A DNA stretch of 8,085 nt from JBEKCP01 sp050014815. GTDB taxonomy: Bacteria; Planctomycetota; Planctomycetia; Pirellulales; Thermoguttaceae. The stretch is from assembly GCA_050014815.1 (NCBI GenBank), contig JBEKCP010000284.1:1-8085 (forward strand). Direction: 5' to 3'. Of this stretch, positions 1 to 6,496 are shown in pieces. Positions within the stretch are counted from its first letter, which is position 1. Each line of letters begins with the position of its first letter. The position numbers and the translations under genes were made by a program. The notes below the pieces were generated by a model. That model saw nothing but the letters and a program-made list of their open reading frames with translations, was not told the DNA's origin and made no database searches.

Positions 1-64
1 GAAGCGAGCCCCACCAATTTGGCTGGGAGAGGTGGTGGGGCTCGCTTCGCTCGACCCACCCTAC
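1..64. repeat. Palindromic repeat, cut by the left window edge
   Basis: Positions 1-16 and 33-48 are perfect 16-bp inverted arms (GAAGCGAGCCCCACCA and its reverse complement) around a 16-nt loop. Positions 49-64 (GCTCGACCCACCCTAC) continue the right half. The right half (33-64) is itself partly self-complementary, with GGTGGG pairing to CCCACC. This predicts that the missing left half begins with GTAGGGTGGGTCGAGC just outside the window. The layout is that of an extragenic REP-like or miniature mobile repeat. It is not an ordinary terminator, because no T-run follows on either visible side. Family membership is inferred from shape only. Confidence 0.7.
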
Positions 65-215
65 ATGTTGTGCCCGTCCTGTGAGATGGTTTCTTGCACT
101 CGGAAACCCCCGGACTGCACGCAAAGTCTGCCCAACCCCTACGTCCCGGCAATCGGAAAAATGGGTCACAGCCCGCATTTCCCAACCCGATAGATTGGAA
201 GGAGTACCGTTGGGA

Positions 216-226
216 CCGATTATCGG
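216..226. promoter_or_regulatory. Short palindrome just before the TolC-like gene
   Basis: CCGAT-T-ATCGG is an 11-nt dyad ending 9 nt before the ATG at 236. It could be a repressor site or a small hairpin near the ribosome-binding region. A GGAAGGAG sequence at 197-204 looks like a strong Shine-Dalgarno site but lies about 31 nt from the ATG, too far to serve it directly. The nearer GGGGA at 225-229 is the more likely site. A dyad this short can occur by chance. Confidence 0.2.
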
Positions 227-235
227 GGATTTGCG

Positions 236-1468
236 ATGCGACATCTCATACTTTTGGCCGGGTTATCGGCGGCGGTGGCGCTGGGCGGCTGCGCCGCCAC
301 GCGTTGCGTACAGTGCGGCGGCGAGCCCGAGGGCCCACCCCCTCCGGCCGGCAAGATCCTGGCGGAGCGCCCGCCGACGCCCACGCCGGACCTGTCCGGG
401 CTGCCGCCCTCGGCGGTGTCGGCGCCCGGGGGCAAGGGCTTGCCGATCGCCGGCCCCCATCGTGCGTTTGAGGCGATGGACGCCCAGTGCCGCGCCGTGG
501 CGGTTTGTCCGCTGGCCAACGCCCTGGCCGTCGAGAGCCAGAAGGCCGCCTGCCCCGACCGGCAGTCGGATGAAGTCAAGAGCCAGGTCCTGGCCTTTCG
601 GGCCGTCGAGGAGCGGAACAAGGCCGCGGGCCAGGCGATGGAACTCTTCTATCTCCTGGCGGAGGCCGAGGCCGGCCTGGACCTGCTCCACCGCAGCAAG
701 GAGAATCTTGCCGCGATGCTCGAAGACGTCGATCGGCTCGAGAAGCAGGGGATCCGCGTCGAAAGAGGCCTGGCCGAGCTCCGCCGGCAATGGCCCGACG
801 CCCTCGATCGCGAGGCCCAGGCGCACCTGGCCGTCGAGCAGGCCAACAGCCACCTGCGGCAACTGCTTGGCTTCTCCCCCGAGGAGACCGAGCCCATCTG
901 GCCGTCGGCCGACTGGCGGGTAATCGCGGAGCCGCTGGACGAGCAGGCCGCGATTTGCACCGGGCTGAGCCACCGCCCGGATATCGGCCTGCTGGCGATG
1001 CTGGCGCAGTCGGTCGATGACGAGACGGTGGAGGGCGCGCGGGCGGGCCTCTCGGCGCTGCCGGGGCTGCCGGCCTCCCCCGTCGCCTCGCATTTGCTCC
1101 ATGGCCACAAGTCCGGGAAGTGCGGCTCCCGGGGCGGGCATTTCGACGAACTGTTGGCCTACCGGCAGCAGGAGGCGACCGAAGAGATCCGCCTTGCCGT
1201 GCGCACCATCGGAATACGCCTCCAGCAAATCGCCATCGCGAAACTGAAAGTGGACGGCTGCCAGAACCAGATCGAGTCGCTGCGGTTGCGTCGCACCAGG
1301 GGCGACACCACCGTCAGCGTCCTCGACGTCGGCGCGGCGGAAATGCAACTGCTCCAGCAGCAGAACGAGCTGGCCCACCAGGTCATGGCGTGGCGAATCG
1401 CCCAGATCAAGCTGAAGCAAGCCCAGGGGCTCCTGGCCTTCGAGTGCGGCATGGGCTGCGGCCCGTGA
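236..1468 (+). CDS. TolC-like outer-membrane efflux lipoprotein, cysteine-rich and lacking clear barrel strands
   Basis: This is a 410-residue protein with a lipoprotein signal peptide: a hydrophobic stretch at residues 4-17 and an LGGC lipobox with C19 as the lipidated residue. A proline-rich linker follows (about 31-70). Two long helical hairpins, about 112-212 and 302-402, are rich in Ala, Glu, Gln and Leu. Between them is HRPDI (246-250), which resembles the RPD segment of TolC-family proteins. The likely role is the outer part of a tripartite exporter, probably the DevBCA-type pump encoded on the opposite strand. It is shorter than usual family members (roughly 450-500 residues). The regions where beta strands should sit (about 72-111 and 262-300) show none. 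It has 11 cysteines (19, 24, 27, 85, 91, 106, 241, 296, 342, 404, 408) and a His/Cys patch at 286-296, unusual for this family. The ATG at 236 directly precedes the signal peptide, which supports this start. The TolC-like fold is likely; its exact role is inferred. Confidence 0.72.
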   Translation: MRHLILLAGLSAAVALGGCAATRCVQCGGEPEGPPPPAGKILAERPPTPTPDLSGLPPSAVSAPGGKGLPIAGPHRAFEAMDAQCRAVAVCPLANALAVESQKAACPDRQSDEVKSQVLAFRAVEERNKAAGQAMELFYLLAEAEAGLDLLHRSKENLAAMLEDVDRLEKQGIRVERGLAELRRQWPDALDREAQAHLAVEQANSHLRQLLGFSPEETEPIWPSADWRVIAEPLDEQAAICTGLSHRPDIGLLAMLAQSVDDETVEGARAGLSALPGLPASPVASHLLHGHKSGKCGSRGGHFDELLAYRQQEATEEIRLAVRTIGIRLQQIAIAKLKVDGCQNQIESLRLRRTRGDTTVSVLDVGAAEMQLLQQQNELAHQVMAWRIAQIKLKQAQGLLAFECGMGCGP

Positions 1469-1480
1469 TCGTCTGGTGAC

Positions 1481-1509
1481 TTGCCACGGCCTCATTCTTC
1501 GGCGACAAT
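1481..1509 (+). promoter_or_regulatory. Candidate sigma70-type promoter for the ArsF/ArsG-like gene
   Basis: TTGCCA (1481-1486, five of six bases matching the -35 consensus) is followed after 17 nt by GACAAT (1504-1509, four of six matching the -10 consensus). The site lies in the 71-nt gap after the TolC-like gene, in a locally AT-rich patch of otherwise GC-rich DNA. A transcript starting near 1516 would have a leader of about 24 nt. The -10 box overlaps the palindrome ACAATTGT (1505-1512), a possible operator. Read-through from the upstream gene is equally possible. Confidence 0.3.
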
Positions 1510-1539
1510 TGTATTGTTTGCTCCCCCCTTGGTGCTCTT

Positions 1540-2784
1540 ATGAAGCGTGCGGCGGCCGCCTGCCTGATCTTGCTCCTTTCGGCCGTGCTGGTGGTTTCGA
1601 TCGTTCGGGCGCTCGGGCCGCAGTCGGCCGTGATCGTCGAGCCCCCCGGCGACGGGCTGATCGTCTACTCGTTCCACAGCAGCACCCGCTGCCCGACCTG
1701 CCGGGCCATCGAGTCGCAGGCACATGAGGCGGTCGAGTCGCTATGCGGCCCGCAGCTCGGCCGGGGCGAGGTCGTCTGGAAGGTCCTCGACTACGAGCAG
1801 CCTTCAGCAGCCCCACTGGCCGCCATGTTCGAGATCCAAGTGCCCGTCATCGTCCTGGCGAGCGTGGAGGGCGGCCGGATCCGCGACTGGAAACGCCTGG
1901 ACCAGGTCTGGGCCCTGGTGGGCGACAAGCCGGCGTTCACGGCTTATGTGCAGGACGAGATCCGGGCCATGCTGACGGGGACTGTCCCGATTCTCGGGCA
2001 GGGACGCGAGGCGTCGGCCCGAAAATGGGACTGTCCCCCTTCCCTGGCCGTCGCCTACGGGCTCTACGTGCTGGCCGCCCTGTACCTGGGCCTGCTGACG
2101 TCGATCAGCCCCTGCCCGCTGGCAACCAACATCGCCGCCGTCTCCTACGTGGGCCGAAGGGTCGGTAGCCCGCGGTCGGTGCTCGGCGCCGGCCTTCTCT
2201 ACACGCTGGGGCGGTGCCTGCTCTACGTGGTCCTGGCCGTCGCGCTGGCGGGCACGGCGACGGCCATCCCGGCGGTCTCGCGGTTTCTTCAGAAGCGCGC
2301 GGACCTTGTGCTCGGCCCGGTGCTCGTGGTGCTCGGTGTGCTTCTGGTCGGCCTGGTCAAGCTGCCCATCGGCGGCGCGGTTGTGACGGAGGGAGTCCAG
2401 AAGCGGATCGGCGGGATGGGAGTGTGGGGCGCGCTGGTGCTGGGCATCCTCTTCGCGGTGTCGTTCTGTCCGACCTCGGCCTTCTGGTTCTTCAGCCTGG
2501 TGGCGTTGACAGTGGGCTCCGAGGCGGGGGCGCTGACGGCCGCCCTTGCCCGAGTGGGCGTCAACCTGCCCGAAGCCTCGCTGCCCGGCGGGACCGTGCT
2601 GCTGCCGCTCGTCTATGGCGTCGGCACGGCGATTCCCGTCTTGCTGGTCGCAGTGCTCTTGGCCTACAGTGCCCGATCGGTGGGCCGGGCATACAGTGTA
2701 CTGGCGAGGATCGAGTGGTGGGCGCGGCAGACCACGGGCTGGCTCTTCGTGCTGTTGGGGGTCTGGTTCTCGCTGAGAGGTTAG
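1540..2784 (+). CDS. Fused ArsF-like thioredoxin domain and ArsG/CcdA-like membrane protein
   Basis: This is a 414-residue protein. Residues 5-23 form an N-terminal membrane anchor or signal. Residues about 38-145 form a thioredoxin-like domain with a CPTC active site (C51, C54) in the context FHSSTRCPTC and a VPVIVL strand at 101-106, resembling the ArsF family. Residues about 168-414 are a multi-spanning domain (about six segments) with SISPCPLATN (188-197) and FCPTSAFWF (309-317). This matches the ArsG/CcdA-DsbD type, and C192 and C310 are candidate intramembrane redox cysteines. Overall the protein resembles DsbD: electrons could pass through the membrane domain to the periplasmic CPTC. 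In Shewanella arsEFG, ArsF and ArsG are separate proteins for nitroaromatic arsenical reduction and efflux. No arsenic gene is visible here, so thiol-disulfide exchange with envelope proteins is an equally good proposal. No clear Shine-Dalgarno site precedes the ATG. Residues 146-166 are encoded by a palindromic repeat. The stop overlaps the convergent ATPase gene by 4 nt. Confidence 0.8.
   Translation: MKRAAAACLILLLSAVLVVSIVRALGPQSAVIVEPPGDGLIVYSFHSSTRCPTCRAIESQAHEAVESLCGPQLGRGEVVWKVLDYEQPSAAPLAAMFEIQVPVIVLASVEGGRIRDWKRLDQVWALVGDKPAFTAYVQDEIRAMLTGTVPILGQGREASARKWDCPPSLAVAYGLYVLAALYLGLLTSISPCPLATNIAAVSYVGRRVGSPRSVLGAGLLYTLGRCLLYVVLAVALAGTATAIPAVSRFLQKRADLVLGPVLVVLGVLLVGLVKLPIGGAVVTEGVQKRIGGMGVWGALVLGILFAVSFCPTSAFWFFSLVALTVGSEAGALTAALARVGVNLPEASLPGGTVLLPLVYGVGTAIPVLLVAVLLAYSARSVGRAYSVLARIEWWARQTTGWLFVLLGVWFSLRG
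1977..2038. repeat. Nested palindromic repeat inside the ArsF/ArsG-like gene
   Basis: The left arm (1977-1999) begins GGGGACTGTCCC and ends CTCGGGC. The right arm (2017-2038) begins GCCCGAAAATGGGA and ends CTGTCCCC. The arms pair along nearly their whole length, with a few mismatches and one extra base. Between them, GACGC-GAG-GCGTC (2003-2015) is a perfect inner hairpin. The element is translated in frame as residues 146-166, a linker between the thioredoxin and membrane domains, and it contributes an extra cysteine (C165). The shape is that of a REP-like element, of a different family from the repeats at 1-64 and 3966-4042. An insertion origin is inferred. Confidence 0.7.
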
Positions 2785-3926
2785 TGCCGCTCGAAGATCG
2801 CCTTGCGGAGCTCTTCCTCGAACGTGGCGCTGGCCTTGATGACCGCCTGGAAGTGCTCCTTGTCGAGCGTATAGACTTCGACGGGCTCGCGGGCGATGAC
2901 GTTGGCGTTGCGGGGCTCGCCGGTCACGAGGGCCGATTCGCCGAAGAACTCGCCTTCGCCCAGGGTGGCCAGCAGGCGGGACTGGCCCTCGACGTCCCGC
3001 CGGACCTCGACGGTGCCGCGGCGGACCAGGTAGAACTTGTCCCCCTCGGCCCCCTGCGCGACGATCCGGGTCCCCGCCGCGTGCTCCTCCAGCTTCATCT
3101 GGTCCGCCACCTCGGTGAGCGTGCGGGGCGTGAGGTGCTCGAACAGGGGCACGTGACGCAGGAACTCGGAGATCTCGATCGACACCTTCACCAGCACGTT
3201 GGACTTGATGCGGCCGTCCACCATGCTGACCAGCCGGTCGGCCACGTCGAGGATGCGGTTGTCGTGCGTGACGATGAGGATGGTACACCGCTGCTCGCGC
3301 GTGAAACGCTGAAACAACGTGACGACGTCGCGGCCGGATTTCTCGTCCAGGGCGGCCGTCGGCTCGTCGGCGAGGATCAGCCGCGGCTTGTGGACGAGGG
3401 CGCGGGCGATGGCCACGCGCTGCTTCTGCCCGCCCGAGAGCGAGTCCGGCTTGTAGTGGATGCGCTCGTGCAGGCCGAGGATCGTCAGCAACTCGGTAAT
3501 GCGATCGTTGGCCTGGCTGGGGGAGAGCGAGAACAACTCGGCCGCCATGCGGACGTTCCGGAACGCGCTGAGCGATTGGAAGAGGTTGTGGGCCTGGAAG
3601 ATGAATCCCAGTTCCCGGCGGACCCCGACCAGCTTGGACATGCCGGCGCCCCGGAGCTGGTGCCCGAGCACTTCCACGCTCCCCTCCTGGACGGTCCGCA
3701 GTGCGCCGATCAGGGTCAGGAGGGTCGTTTTTCCCGAGCCGGAGGGGCCCGTCATGATGACGATTTCCCCGGCGGCGATCTCGATGTTGTTCTCGAAGAG
3801 GACCTGCTTGCGGAGTTCCCCTTCGCCGAAGTAGTGGTTGAGGCCTTGGATGCGGATGGCCGGGCGGTCGGATGGCGGGCCCCCGGAGGCCGCGCCGCCG
3901 GCAGGCAGGGTGGCTGTCTCGGACAT
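2781..3926 (-). CDS. DevA-type ABC exporter ATPase with C-terminal cyclic-nucleotide-binding domain
   Basis: This is a 381-residue cytoplasmic ATPase that would power the two permeases encoded upstream. The ABC domain (about 24-245) is complete: Walker A GPSGSGKTT (60-68), Q-loop Q111, signature LSGGQKQR (163-170), Walker B LILADEPT (183-190), D-loop ALD (192-194) and switch H221. It belongs to the LolD/MacB/DevA group. The C-terminal part (about 250-381) is a Crp/PKA-type cyclic-nucleotide-binding domain. Its phosphate-binding cassette FGESALVTGEPRNANV (328-343) keeps the key Glu (E330) and Arg (R339), so it should be able to bind cAMP, cGMP or a similar ligand. No DNA-binding domain follows. 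The ATG is preceded by AAAGGAA (3936-3942) with 9-nt spacing. It is the last gene of the exporter operon, 151 nt after the second permease, with a large palindrome in that gap. The ligand and the effect of binding are unknown. Confidence 0.93.
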   Translation of the reverse strand: MSETATLPAGGAASGGPPSDRPAIRIQGLNHYFGEGELRKQVLFENNIEIAAGEIVIMTGPSGSGKTTLLTLIGALRTVQEGSVEVLGHQLRGAGMSKLVGVRRELGFIFQAHNLFQSLSAFRNVRMAAELFSLSPSQANDRITELLTILGLHERIHYKPDSLSGGQKQRVAIARALVHKPRLILADEPTAALDEKSGRDVVTLFQRFTREQRCTILIVTHDNRILDVADRLVSMVDGRIKSNVLVKVSIEISEFLRHVPLFEHLTPRTLTEVADQMKLEEHAAGTRIVAQGAEGDKFYLVRRGTVEVRRDVEGQSRLLATLGEGEFFGESALVTGEPRNANVIAREPVEVYTLDKEHFQAVIKASATFEEELRKAIFERH

Positions 3927-3965
3927 GGGTCGACGTTCCTTTGCTTAGCTCGTCTGACAAAATGA

Positions 3966-4042
3966 GTGTGCCACTGCTTGCTTGCAAGCAGTGCCGTCCT
4001 TTCGATGGCGAATGCACTGCTTGCAAGCAAGCAGTGGCACAC
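3966..4042. repeat. Perfect 29-bp inverted repeat with self-folding arms
   Basis: Arms 3966-3994 and 4014-4042 are exact reverse complements (29 of 29) around a 19-nt loop. Each arm also contains its own hairpin: CACTGCTTGC and its reverse complement, separated by TT, so the element can form a cruciform. The loop holds a further small stem, TTCG-ATGG-CGAA. The element lies in the 151-nt gap between the second permease and the ATPase gene of the minus-strand operon, outside any gene. It resembles REP-pair (REPIN-like) or miniature mobile elements. It could also affect processing or relative expression of the ATPase transcript. No T-run directly follows on the operon strand, which argues against a simple terminator. 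Confidence 0.85.
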
Positions 4043-4077
4043 GGTACTGGAGAGTCTCTTTCATCTTGTTAGATCCC

Positions 4078-5283
4078 TTAAAACAACTCGGCGGGATCGG
4101 CCGCCAAGACCTTTCTCATCGCCAGGCACCCCGACGCAATGCACATGCCGAGCGTCAAGACGAACACCAGGCCCGCCTCCGGAAGGGTCATGTTCAGCAA
4201 CAGACCCGTGCCGTGGGCCAGCCGGTCGTACACGAGCATGCTGATCAACAGTCCGGGGACGTAGCCGATGACCGACAGATAAAGGGCCATCTGGAGCACG
4301 ATGCCCATGAAAAACCGGTTCCGGTAGCCCATGGCCTTCAGCGTGGCGAACTCGGGCATGTGGTCGGCGATGTCGGAGTAGATGACCTGGTAGCAGATAA
4401 TCACGCCGACGATGAAGCCCATGATCGTGCCTATGCCGAAGATGTAGCCGATGGGCGTGCTCCGGTCCCAGAAACCGATCTCCTTCCGGATGAAGTCCTG
4501 CTTGGTATAGACGGCCAACTCGGTGTCCTGGAACCGCGACTGGAGTCCCCGCCGGACCTCCTGGAGGTCGGCGCCGGGCGCGACGCGGACGATTCCGAGA
4601 TCGACCGAGCCCAGCGGGTCGCTGCCCATGGCCCGATAGGGGAAGAACTTGACCAGGTTGGCCGTGCTCATGATGAGGTTGCCGTCGTTGGCGAAGTCGG
4701 TGCCCATGGGGAACGTGCCCACGAGCCGGATCGACTGGCTGGCCAGCTCTTCGCCTTGCATTCGGCGGACCATCTCGATCGTCTTGGGGATCCCGTATTG
4801 CTTCTTGCTGCGGCTGTCGATCAAGGCGGTGCCGGGCTCGCGGAGGGCCTCCGTCTGGGCGCGTATCTCGGGCGTCAGGAAGACGGGATCGTCCAGGTTG
4901 AAGGCCAACACGCGGATCGGATACGGCTTGGCGTCGGCGACGCGCTTGGTCGGATCGGGGGCCGGCTGCCAGTCCGTGCCCATCGTCTCCGTGTACAGCG
5001 GATAGACGGCGGCGACGCCCCCGCAGCCGCGGGCCTGCGCGATCCGCTTGTAATCGAAGCTCTGCCTGGCGGGAAGCGCGTACTGCGCCTTGTTGACCAG
5101 CAGGAGGTCGGCGTCCAGGTCGGCCACGACCTTCACCGTGCTGTCGAACAATGCGCTGCGGAAACCCAACTGCATGAACATCAGCACGACGGCGAAGCCG
5201 ATTCCCGCCACCGCCACCGCCAGCCGCCGCAGGTTGTGCGTCAGGTTGCTCCTGGCCAGGGGTGTCGGACGTAATCGCGGCAT
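4078..5283 (-). CDS. DevC-type ABC exporter permease (FtsX/MacB superfamily), second copy
   Basis: This is a 401-residue inner-membrane permease. One N-terminal membrane segment (about 20-40) carries the family-typical FAVVLMFMQLGF (30-41). A large periplasmic domain (about 42-278) follows, then three C-terminal segments (about 280-300, 325-352, 368-388) of the FtsX type. The cytoplasmic loop EFATLKAMGY (311-320) is the likely contact with the ATPase. The protein ends in ADPAELF, as its upstream neighbour ends in ADPAALF, so the two are homologous but clearly diverged. Translation looks coupled: the upstream permease stops 7 nt before this ATG, and the Shine-Dalgarno AGGAG (5288-5292) overlaps that stop codon. 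It probably pairs with the upstream permease to form a heterodimer driven by the DevA-type ATPase. The exported substrate cannot be told from sequence; lipid-like molecules are exported by cyanobacterial DevBCA. Confidence 0.9.
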   Translation of the reverse strand: MPRLRPTPLARSNLTHNLRRLAVAVAGIGFAVVLMFMQLGFRSALFDSTVKVVADLDADLLLVNKAQYALPARQSFDYKRIAQARGCGGVAAVYPLYTETMGTDWQPAPDPTKRVADAKPYPIRVLAFNLDDPVFLTPEIRAQTEALREPGTALIDSRSKKQYGIPKTIEMVRRMQGEELASQSIRLVGTFPMGTDFANDGNLIMSTANLVKFFPYRAMGSDPLGSVDLGIVRVAPGADLQEVRRGLQSRFQDTELAVYTKQDFIRKEIGFWDRSTPIGYIFGIGTIMGFIVGVIICYQVIYSDIADHMPEFATLKAMGYRNRFFMGIVLQMALYLSVIGYVPGLLISMLVYDRLAHGTGLLLNMTLPEAGLVFVLTLGMCIASGCLAMRKVLAADPAELF

Positions 5284-5290
5284 AACGCTC

Positions 5291-6487
5291 CTAAAAAAGC
5301 GCCGCCGGGTCGGCGAGCCATACCTTACGCAGGGCCCCCAGGCCGCTCAGCGCGCACATCACCACCGTCATCCCCAGGACCGAGACCACCCGCGGGCCGT
5401 TCATCTCGATCGGGAGATTCGCCAAATGCGAGGTCAGCCAGTACAGGCCCAGGGAGAGGACCAGTCCGGGCAGGAAACCCAGGAGGGCCAGGCCCAGGGC
5501 CTGGCTCAGCACCACGCCGGAAAGGAACTGGTTCGTGTAGCCCATCGCCTTGAGCGTGGCGTACTGCCGCATGTGGGCGGCGACGTCGCTGGAGAGCACC
5601 TGGTAGACGATGACCGTTCCGACCATGAGCGACACGACCACCCCAAGCTGAAAAATGATGCCCAGCGACGTTTGCGAAATCCACCGGTTCAACTCGTAGC
5701 GAATGGTTTGGGGACGGGTGAGGACTTCGACGTCGCCGAGGCTCCCGTCGGGCAAGACGCGGTCGAGGTGCCGCCGCAGTCGGTCGGCCGCGGCTGCAAC
5801 GTCCACGCCATTTTGCAGGCGGACCAGGCCGAAGCTCACCTCGTCGCCCGGCAGCGGGGGCACCAGCCGCCGGAACCCGGTCGTATTGACCAGGATGCAG
5901 CCGTCGGCGGTCAGGCCGGTGCCCAGGGCAAAATGCCCCACGATGCGGACCTCCCGTCCGTTCACCTCGGGCATCACGCCGATGTCCGCGTCGGAGAACT
6001 GCCGGCCGTTTTGCGGGCCGAACTCCTTCCTCGCCTTGCGGTCGATCAGCACGAACTCCTCGTCGGTCAACAGCGAGGCCTTCTCGCGGATTTCCGGCGT
6101 GGTAAAGGCCGGCTGCTCCGGCCGGACGCCGATGGCCAGGATGCCCCGCTTCTTGTACTCGCCGGTAACCGGATCGGGCACGGGAGACCGCCAGCGGGTC
6201 AACGAAATCTCCAGCGGCGTGACCGTCGCGACGCCGGGCACCTCCTCCGCCTGGTACAGGCGGATCCGCGGGAAGGTGCGGGTAATGGAAAGGTGCAGGT
6301 ACTTCGGCGACCGGATCAAAAGGTCGAAGTCCAGCGCGTCGAAGAACCGCGTAACGGTCGTCTCGATCGAGCCCAGGAACCCCAACTGCATGAAGACCAG
6401 CACGACCGCGAACGTCACGCCGGCGGCGGCGATCGCGGTCCGCACCTTGTTGTAAACCAGGTTATGCCATGCAAGCGGGGTCCGCAT
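5291..6487 (-). CDS. DevC-type ABC exporter permease (FtsX/MacB superfamily), first copy
   Basis: This is a 398-residue inner-membrane permease with the same plan as its downstream neighbour. There is an N-terminal segment (about 18-38) with FAVVLVFMQLGF (26-37), a periplasmic domain (about 39-272), and three C-terminal membrane segments (about 276-296, 323-350, 366-386). The loop QYATLKAMGYTNQF (308-321) is the probable ATPase contact. The N-terminal LAWHNLVYNKVRT resembles the start of cyanobacterial DevC proteins. The gene starts 9 nt after the stop of the adaptor gene, and no clear Shine-Dalgarno site is visible, so translation is probably coupled. Canonical DevBCA systems have one DevC forming a homodimer. 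Two different copies here suggest a heterodimeric pump, or two alternative pumps sharing one adaptor and ATPase. The family call is firm and the substrate unknown. Confidence 0.9.
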   Translation of the reverse strand: MRTPLAWHNLVYNKVRTAIAAAGVTFAVVLVFMQLGFLGSIETTVTRFFDALDFDLLIRSPKYLHLSITRTFPRIRLYQAEEVPGVATVTPLEISLTRWRSPVPDPVTGEYKKRGILAIGVRPEQPAFTTPEIREKASLLTDEEFVLIDRKARKEFGPQNGRQFSDADIGVMPEVNGREVRIVGHFALGTGLTADGCILVNTTGFRRLVPPLPGDEVSFGLVRLQNGVDVAAAADRLRRHLDRVLPDGSLGDVEVLTRPQTIRYELNRWISQTSLGIIFQLGVVVSLMVGTVIVYQVLSSDVAAHMRQYATLKAMGYTNQFLSGVVLSQALGLALLGFLPGLVLSLGLYWLTSHLANLPIEMNGPRVVSVLGMTVVMCALSGLGALRKVWLADPAALF

Positions 6488-6496
6488 GATTTTCGA

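Noticed and set aside
81..923. A plus-strand frame with the strong Shine-Dalgarno-like GGAAGGAG (197-204) before a TTG at 210
   Set aside because: The spacing is attractive, but the product is Arg/Pro/Ala-rich and overlaps the lipoprotein gene in another frame.
263..1495. A 410-residue minus-strand open frame, the same length as the TolC-like gene
   Set aside because: It has no signal or domain. The plus-strand frame has a clean lipobox and TolC-type helices.
2214..3965. A 583-residue plus-strand open frame opposite the ATPase gene
   Set aside because: It has no recognisable motif, is biased in composition, and lies on the wrong strand relative to a confident ATPase gene.
1804..4026. A 740-residue minus-strand open frame covering the ArsF/ArsG-like and ATPase genes
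   Set aside because: It is composed of Arg/Gly/Pro/His-rich low-complexity sequence with no domain. It lies out of frame with the ATPase gene, which has complete ABC motifs, and is a by-product of high GC content.
3966..4042. The large inverted repeat as an intrinsic terminator ending the permease transcript
   Set aside because: No T-run follows the stem on the minus strand. The nested arms and perfect symmetry fit a repeat element better, and the ATPase is needed by the same pump.
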